Below, one piece after another: positions 57,168-64,000 of a DNA stretch of 64,000 nt. Both the position numbers and the translations under genes were made by a program. The stretch is taken from positions 124,001 through 188,000 of the forward strand of contig JAEQBH010000027.1 of assembly GCA_016808115.1 (NCBI GenBank). The letters run 5' to 3'. Under the pieces are notes generated by a model, which had not been told where the DNA came from, made no database searches, and saw only the letters and a list, made by a program, of their open reading frames with translations. Origin of the DNA: Tetrastigma voinierianum. Lineage: Eukaryota; Streptophyta; Magnoliopsida; Vitales; Vitaceae. The stretch's first letter is position 1; every line of letters begins with the position of its first letter.

Positions 57168-57540
57168 TGCGAAACGAAACCAGGAACGCTACCCGGAAAT
57201 CTTTGCTCTAAGCTATGAACTCTGAACATCTGAAACTCTGTTCCATCTTTGAAGTGAAATGGGAGGTTTACAAATTATTTAAAAAGGACAAATTTTGAGG
57301 TGGCTCAGAAATTATTATTTTTTTATGGATGTTTCTTTGAAAATTCAGGGAAAATTGATACAGTAGAGACTACAGCGTCACCAAATCTTTCCGGAATATA
57401 TGGAATGCATGTGTTCATTGGATGGACTGGGAAGGCTTAGAGTTTGAATATTCGCCGTTCATAATTTTCAACAGTACCTTCAACGGAAATGCCAAAAACT
57501 GCCAAGTCAACTAACTTTCCCGGGTCATTCCAACACATCT
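57168..57540 (-). promoter_or_regulatory. ABCG upstream region
   Basis: About 105 bp above the ATG the minus strand has TTTTTAAATAATTT (57268-57282), a weak TATA candidate. A TTGAC W-box core is at 57502-57506 (plus-strand GTCAA). W-boxes are common in elicitor-induced PDR genes, but one site proves nothing. Confidence 0.35.
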
Positions 57541-58870
57541 AAATTCCAAAATGGGAAATATTTATGGCATTTTTATTTATGCTCTAAGTTAAATGATATG
57601 ATATTTTATCGGAAAATACAAGGAAGGAAAAAAGCATTGAGAAAAATGATTTTTTTTTTCTATTTGATTATTCTATAAATATTTTTTGAAGGAAATCAAA
57701 TATGATTAAAATTAGCTGAATTTTTTTATATTTTTAAATAATCTTTATCGATAAATTAAAATAAAATAAAGAATATTCCTGCTAAAAGCAGATTAAATAC
57801 TTCTCTAATTCAGGAATCTAACATTTTCATGGGTCCACGTGCCTAACTTAATTAGTAAAATATTCATTTCAAAAAAGCAAAGATATTTACGAGTGGTCCG
57901 AATCCATACTAGCGACATTTTGTTTATATTATTATTATAACAAAATACTTAGCTTATTAAAAAAAACATTTTCCACGTTGTTTAAAAATAAAACATCTCC
58001 TGTGTTTTTTATTGAAAATAACTTGGCTAAAATATTTTTCTCATTTTATATATTTACATTGTCTTTAAATAAGAAGTTATTTGCAAGAAAATAAAACGCT
58101 ATTTTTATCAAAATCAGTTAGAAATTGAAGAATGGTCAGATTTTAAAATTTTGGGGATGCTAAAAGGTGATTTATTCAAATCACCTAAAAACAAATTGTT
58201 TGAAGATGCAAAAAAAAATAATTTTTTAATAATAATTTTGTTTTCCCTCCGTTTTTCTTACCTTCTACTTTTTCTCACTGACTTGTTTTCTTGATGTTTT
58301 CTCTCCGATTTTTGAAAAATCAAACATAACCTAAATTAAAACTTTCATTTAGTTTCTTAGCGTTTTGTTTATACTCTATGTAATGTATACCTTATTTTCT
58401 TAATATTTTCTTCAAAAAATTTTCAAAAATCAAACATGACTTAATTTAAATTTTTTATTTAATTTTTTACGGTTTTATTTACATTGATGTAATGTGGATG
58501 TGTTGAACTTGAATGATCTCGGTGGCGTTTGTTTTTTGGATTTTTACTAAAAGTAATTTGGTGTCATCATGCTCCTTGTTTGTTTTTTTTAACTTTTTCA
58601 TGATTTATTATTGATTTTTTGAATTTTTTGTTGAATAGAAAATACCAACATATTTAGCTTTTTAGTAGTTTTAATGTTTTTGAATTTTTTATTGCAAAAA
58701 CTATATATTCAAATATGAGAAAATCATATACTTCAGTAGATTCAAACTCTCATGATCAATTTCATACTAATTAAATAAAGCTATTGTTATTCTTTTTTAA
58801 AAAATTTTACAGAAAAATAGAGTTATTTATTCAAACTCAAGAATAGACGACAGACGGAAATACAAATAAA
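57541..58870. other. AT-rich intergenic DNA
   Basis: No ORF or RNA gene recognised. Poly-T and poly-A stretches; a short hairpin AGGTGATTT-ATTC-AAATCACCT at about 58166-58187. Phrases such as AATCAAACATAACCT and AATCAAACATGACTT (58319, 58429) repeat and may be old MITE sequence. Confidence 0.5.
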
Positions 58871-61104
58871 TTTAAACCATATGTGAGAAACAATATCCAG
58901 TTAATAAAGATAATAAATCGCAGAATCGGTATAAAGTTTATTATTCGATAATACAAATGACTGAATATCTACAACTCTGGGTTTTAACAACATACTAACG
59001 ACCATAATTGGATATCAGACTGATCAAATCCACTTTAATTGCTTCAATCGCCTCACACGATAAAACAGAATAAGACGACAGACAACACCGAAGGTCAGAA
59101 TAAGTTGGAAGACAACCAAACACCGATAAAACAACGATAATAAAAAAAGTAAAGATAAAATATAAATCTTCTTGGAAAGAACCACTTTATTAAATAAGAA
59201 AAAAAAAAAAAAGCAAATTGGTGATTTCAGACCAAGAATTACAAAAAAATTACCCCTCATTGCATAAAGAAAATAGGCTACAAAAAAACAAGATGAGAGA
59301 AAAAATATTGTTTAAAGATTTATTGTCTCAAAATTTTGATAAAAATTAAAATTTTTTTTTTTTTGAAAACAACAACTAAAACTTAAATTTAATATTATAT
59401 AAAAATACTTAAATTCAAAATAAAACTCCTATTGAGGATTAAGAAAACCCGAGGAGTTTGTTTTTGTAGTTTTTGCTCAAAGCAAATTTGTTTTCAATAT
59501 TCAACATGTTTGTTTTTTTAACTAAAATTTTGAAAATTTTGGCTCAATAGAAAAAACCAAAATATTTTACTTTTTATCTTTTTCTTAATTCTTTTTTGGA
59601 TGTTTTTTTATTAAGAAAAAACTATATATTATAATATAAGAAAATCATATTCTTTATAAGCTAATTGAAAGCTCCCTGTCTATTTCATGCTAATTAAAGA
59701 AAACATTCTTATTAAAACAAAAACAAAAACATATATATTTTAAATTTTTATTTAAAATTTAGATAAAAATGAAAAATATATATTTAAAAAAACAAACTAA
59801 TAAATACTTAATTTATTATACAATTGAGAATAAAAGTTTTATTGTAAAAAAATACAATTGTGACAAACTTATTAGGAATAAGTTATAATTAATTGAATTC
59901 AAGTTAGCTCATGCGGATGGGCTCTTAAATCCTAACCTTTTTTTTCTCTTAAATTTTCCTCTAAAAGCCTCTTTTCTTTTAAGCAAAAAGGAGTGATTTT
60001 TTGATAATTCTTGGTCTGAAGTCACCCCTTTATAACTCTGTCCATTATTTTTTTTCTCAATGAAGTGATTATTCCACATGATCTAGATTTTTATTTGTTT
60101 TTTCATGTTTTAATCGTCATTTTAGCAACGCTTTAATTGGTTGCCGCCGCGACGCGACGCTTATTTCATAAGGAGTGCGATTCGCACGATTAAAATATAT
60201 CAAATCGATAAAGAAATCAAATCACCCACATCAATATATTATAAAACCGAAATTATAAAGATTCTAATCATAAATTCGTAATATCAAATACGTAGTGCTC
60301 AACCATTAAACATATGCGCTTAATCTGTTTTCATTATACTATTAAACCTTAATGTTGTTTTATTTTTTTTATTTTTAACAATTTTGATACTCTATTTCTA
60401 TTTATGTATTACTAATTTGAATAAAGAAAAACATCAATTGATTTATTTTGACAAAAAAGTAAGCTCATGTCGTATTAGAGTTAAAACATACAAGGAAACG
60501 TCAAAATTAATCAAATTAACGACATTTTCTATGATAAAATAGTAATTTCATCATTCGAGTTAAATTTTCTTAATTCAAAAATAAAAAATTCAATATTTAT
60601 TTGGTTACCTTTATTATAATTTTTTATTTTTGTTTTTCAATAGAGTAAGATGTGGGATGATAAGATTGACGACTAAATTAATGACAAAAATTCTCATCAT
60701 CTAGAAATATTTGCATTTATTAAAAGAAAAAAAATTCTTCGGCACGAGCATTGACTGAATCAAATGTATGGTCATTTTATAATATTACAAATTTTGAGAA
60801 AAAAGTGACCACTGACCTCCCGACAAGCAGGGTATATGAATTGCCATGTCTCCCAAGCATCGCAATGACTTTCCCACTACCCAAACATATTTTTTGACAT
60901 TTTTTATAATTTAATTTAATGTTTTGATATTTGGATGACAATAGTCAACTTCTAAAATTTCATTTATAAATTCTAATTTAATGTTATAGATTGAATTTTA
61001 TTATTTCTTCCAATTTCCAGATTTATTAGGGTTATAATGGACAGCTGGAGTTGAGGTACGGTAAGATCTAAATTGTATAGATTTATTCAAGGATGGAGTT
61101 AAAT
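58871..61104. other. AT-rich intergenic DNA around the inverted repeat
   Basis: Non-coding. It includes a short CpG-rich stretch at 60140-60190 (GCCGCCGCGACGCGACGC, then the palindrome GTGCGATTCGCAC) in otherwise AT-rich DNA. No gene recognised. Confidence 0.45.
59215..60030. mobile_element. Candidate inverted-repeat element
   Basis: GGTGATTTCAGACCAAGAAT (from about 59219) recurs inverted at 60005-60027 with one mismatch in 22; weaker identity extends over about 45 bp on each arm. The 740 bp between are AT-rich and non-coding. This could be a small TIR or foldback element. I see no clear target duplication. Confidence 0.4.
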
Positions 61105-61345
61105 GAATAAACAGGGCTTGTTATCTGATCTTGAAAACAGTTTTTTTTGTTTTGAAAAGGTGAACAAGGAAAACAGTTTGATTCACAATTTTTTTTTGGT
61201 TTTAAAAAATACAAAAAATACTTAATTTAGAGAATAAAAACAGTTTTCAAAAATAGGATTCGAACATACCCTAGTTCTATTTTTAAAAACTGTTTTTGAT
61301 AACAAATTTTAAAAACATGGAATAGTGTTCTTTGAAGATTACTCT
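61105..61345. mobile_element. MITE-like segment related to 49226-49470
   Basis: CTTGAAAACAGTTTTTTTTG, GAATAAAAACAGTTTTCAAA and GATTCGAACATACC recall the segment at 49226-49470. Non-coding. Ends uncertain. Confidence 0.4.
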
Positions 61346-61704
61346 TGTAATATGAATTTAGTATTTTTGTATTTTTGTATTTTTTATGTTTTTTAGAATA
61401 AAAAATAAAGAGAATTAAACATGATTTTCCTGTTTTTTTTTTAACTTTTAAAAATACAGTTTTTTTTTTTTACATTTATTCATTTTATATTATATTATAC
61501 TATTCTTTTCATTCACAAATTTGTCCCATTGAAATTCAAATCTTGAACTAGTCCATTCCTTATACATATTTGAACTCTTAATCATATAAAATAGGTCTAA
61601 TTAGCCAAAAAAAAAAAAATTTTCAAAAATCATATCCAACAAGATCCGAAATCTTCCTTATCCTGTGTTGAATCAGGATAGGTGTATTCAAGGATAGATA
61701 TATT

Positions 61705-61828
61705 AAAGAATAAATATATCATTAAATGATAAATCTATTAGTCAACAAAGTAGCCAATTCTATGACAAAGAATAAATATATTATTAAATGATAAATCTAT
61801 TAGTCAACAAAGTAGCCAATTCTATGAC
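61705..61828. repeat. Tandem duplication of 62 bp
   Basis: AAAGAATAAATATAT..TATGAC occurs twice head to tail (61705-61766 and 61767-61828) with a single mismatch, so it is a recent duplication. Confidence 0.9.
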
Positions 61829-62394
61829 AAGGAAAAAAGATATTAGAAGAATTAGCAAAATTTAAAGATTTTTCCACAAGAATTTTAAATGACTTCCTGC
61901 CAAGAAACTTTTATTAAGTCATCCTTTGAGGTCTCTTCTGTAATGTTTATCAACTCGGCGTGTTCTGAATTATTTAATCTTATTTTTAGAACTATTTTTT
62001 TTTTATCTTCAGACAAAAAGGAAAACACATATATATGATAATAATTAGAAAATTGTCTTAAATTTTTTATTCTTAAAATTGAGTGTTTTTTAGCAGAATT
62101 TTTTTATTTTTTAAAATAATAATATAAATATGGAAAATAATTAATAATATAGCACCAAATATAAAAACTATTTTTAAAGCATGCTTAAAAAACATTAAAA
62201 ACCGATTAAAATATTTTAGATCTGGCAAACAAGCTTTTTTGCAGTTCTACAAATCCTCAGAGAACAGCTCAAAGTTTTTTTTTTTTTAAATTGCCAAATA
62301 GATTATAACTTTCTTAGGACCATATATCTCACATTGCAAAAGTAAAATATTATTTTGGGACTTTATTTATAATTTATTTTAGGATCCTATAGTT

Positions 62395-62990
62395 TAGGTT
62401 TTGGATTACCTTTTTTAATCTTCCAACTTGTTTTTGTTTTTTTTTTTAAATGATAAATTTCATTGATCCAAAATAATAAGACATTACATTTGAACACATA
62501 AACCAAAGTGCTAAAAATGTGAGCGGATGATGACATAACATCCACGTTAATAGCAAGAATAAACGGTTCAAACCCTATATAATTGGTAATCCTTAAATGT
62601 TTAGAATACCTAAGATTCATAAAACATAATGAAGAATATGGATTTAATTTGACTTCTCTGTCTGATCGAAACAGTTTTACCGTCTAATCGCCCACATGAA
62701 AACCAACAAACAAATCAACCATTGTACAACGACACAACCATATGTCATAGCAAGGCGATGATAAAAACATAAAAAACAAAGGAATATTAAATGAAAAACT
62801 CAAAATTCGTTAAGAACTATTTTATCGGCAGAGTAAACCCCGACATGAGCGACGAACGATGGGAGGGACGATTTCAGGCCGAGAAAAGCAAAAAAAACCA
62901 TCTCCAATTTCTAATGAGGATGAAAAGAAAAAACATAAGAAACTAGGGTTTCCATAAAAGATGAGTGGAGAGGAACACAAAACTATTTCA
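62395..62990 (-). other. Possible retroposed 3' end (poly-T start)
   Basis: A T-run at about 62438-62448 is followed by AAATGATAAATTTCATTGAT. Read on the minus strand this is ..ATCAATGAAATTTATCATTT plus poly-A, a form common at the 3' ends of plant LINEs. A 77-codon minus ORF (62387-62620) runs across it. No LINE domain is seen, so the call is weak. Confidence 0.3.
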
Positions 62991-63307
62991 ATCTTCTAAC
63001 TTGTTAAGTAAGATTAGATTAGTTAAATTCTAGAAAACCAACGTCCGAGTAAGGAAACAACTCGAGGGGGTGAATAGAAGTATTAAAATTTTAAATAAAG
63101 ATTTATATGGATATAATTCATAACTAACTTCGCAATTGAAGTAAAGGTAGGTATCTTATCATGCAACCTTTTCTCTTGTTGGATATCTTCTAATTAATCA
63201 CAAATAATCGATCTACACTTAATCCACCACTATATATTTAACAATGAGAATATGATATGTACCTAGTTACCATAAGGAGTAGTTTATGTGGTCTAATGCC
63301 TTAGAGT
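62991..63307. other. Intergenic DNA before the A-type LTR
   Basis: Contains CTCGAGGGGGTGAATAGAAG (about 63061-63080), a phrase often seen at copia LTR ends, but no boundary can be fixed. No gene. Confidence 0.35.
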
Positions 63308-64000
63308 TGATTCGAGTGCCAATAGGTATCCGGAATCAACAAAATTTATAAACCTAATTCTTTTAATTGTCAGAAGATAAATTTACTACAAAGAGATAAA
63401 ATTTGCCTAGGGCTCAACACAATGATGGGTTTTCTTCACACAAATGATTCACAGTTGAGTGCAAAATGGTGAATTTGTTTTGAATTTTAAGGTTTTGGTA
63501 AAAATAGGGGGTTTAATGTTTGGAAACTGAAAGTCAAATAAAATAAAATAAAATGAAAAATAGAACTCCCTGAAGTGTTAGGCTACTAGATTTAGGTTCT
63601 AAAGGCTATTGAGGGTTCTCAGTCCCTTTCTCCTACTGCCGGGGAGGATGACTTATAGCCATTTCCCTCGAACCTGGATCTTCATGTTATAAAATTGAAC
63701 CCTATATAAATATTTTTGAAAAATTATATTTGTTTCCTATCAATACTGGCCTCGGCAATAATAACATCACCTTGACTCACTTTTTCAATAGCTACAATGA
63801 TACTAATGAATAACATCAGATCTAACAATAAGCATACAATGAACCCTAAAAGCTTATCAAGTACCGACTATATTTAAGGTGAACCAAGGGATCAAACCTA
63901 AAATTTGAGAAAATAAAAACATCCTTGAATCACCTTTCAATAACCCATATAGATGATAACTAATCTAATGTCACGGATCTAGCAATAAGCATCCAATGAA
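63308..64000 (-). mobile_element. A-family-related LTR, partial (minus strand)
   Basis: Colinear with the minus-strand A' LTR at 2211-2950: TGATTCG terminus, AATTTATAAACCTA, AAAATGGTGA, CTCCCTGAAGTGTTAGGC, GGGAGGATGACTTATAGCCA and GAACCTGGATCTTCATG. It is more diverged than the other A LTRs. The sequence left of 63308 is not an A primer-binding site, so this is a 3' LTR or a solo LTR; it runs past the window end. Confidence 0.75.

Noticed and set aside
59024..59260. Minus ORF of 78 aa rich in Phe and Leu
   Set aside because: AT-rich DNA with a poly-A run read as Phe; no relatives recognised and no gene signals.
62387..62620. LINE reverse transcriptase
   Set aside because: Only a poly-T/poly-A type end is visible; no RT or endonuclease motif could be found in any frame.

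Overview
This window is plant nuclear DNA. It holds one multi-exon ABC transporter gene of the PDR (ABCG) type with about 23 introns, inside a heap of nested LTR retrotransposons. AT-rich intergenic DNA, the Athila-type elements with tRNA-Asp-like primer sites, a Tekay/Del-type chromovirus and the PDR1-like gene point to a dicot. The protein fragments most resemble grapevine (Vitis) elements and Vitis PDR1-like proteins. That assignment comes from memory of the families, not from a search.

Layout. Positions 1-48193 are almost wholly LTR retrotransposons placed inside one another. I name the families A to G. A minus-strand Copia element (E, 5' end at 48194-48878) was hit by an Athila element (C, visible from 3487 to 48193). 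C was hit by a chromovirus (D, 13118-43363, target duplication cctgt/cctat). D was hit in its reverse transcriptase by a second Athila-type element (A, 17682-38667, duplication gttac on both sides). A was hit in its leader by a short non-autonomous Athila derivative (B, 19250-28583, duplication attgg on both sides). At the left edge the 5' LTR of C carries another, minus-strand copy of A (1193-3486), itself interrupted by a B LTR (1-1192). A solo LTR (F, 3761-5730, duplication atctt) sits in the leader of C. All coding regions of these elements carry stops and frameshifts.

49552-50140 is a further solo LTR (G, duplication gatac). 50410-57167 (minus strand) is the ABCG/PDR gene: 24 exons with nearly all splice sites intact and close to the full family length (about 4,346 nt), but about ten frame breaks, so a recent pseudogene or a stretch with consensus errors. 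57168-63307 is AT-rich intergenic DNA with MITE-like and duplicated segments. 63308-64000 is the start of another minus-strand A-family LTR.

The most interesting signal is architectural. The LTRs of A, B and C carry CpG-containing palindromes upstream of the TATA box: GTCGCGAC arrays in B and C, and one GTTGCGAAATTTCGCAAC-type site in A. A degenerate copy of the same motif followed by a TATA-like box lies inside C and inside A, just upstream of their env-like ORFs, as if a U3-like promoter module had been placed internally. In addition, both Athila families carry extra copies of the primer-binding site at regular spacing across the LTR/leader boundary, which could let the LTR boundary move.
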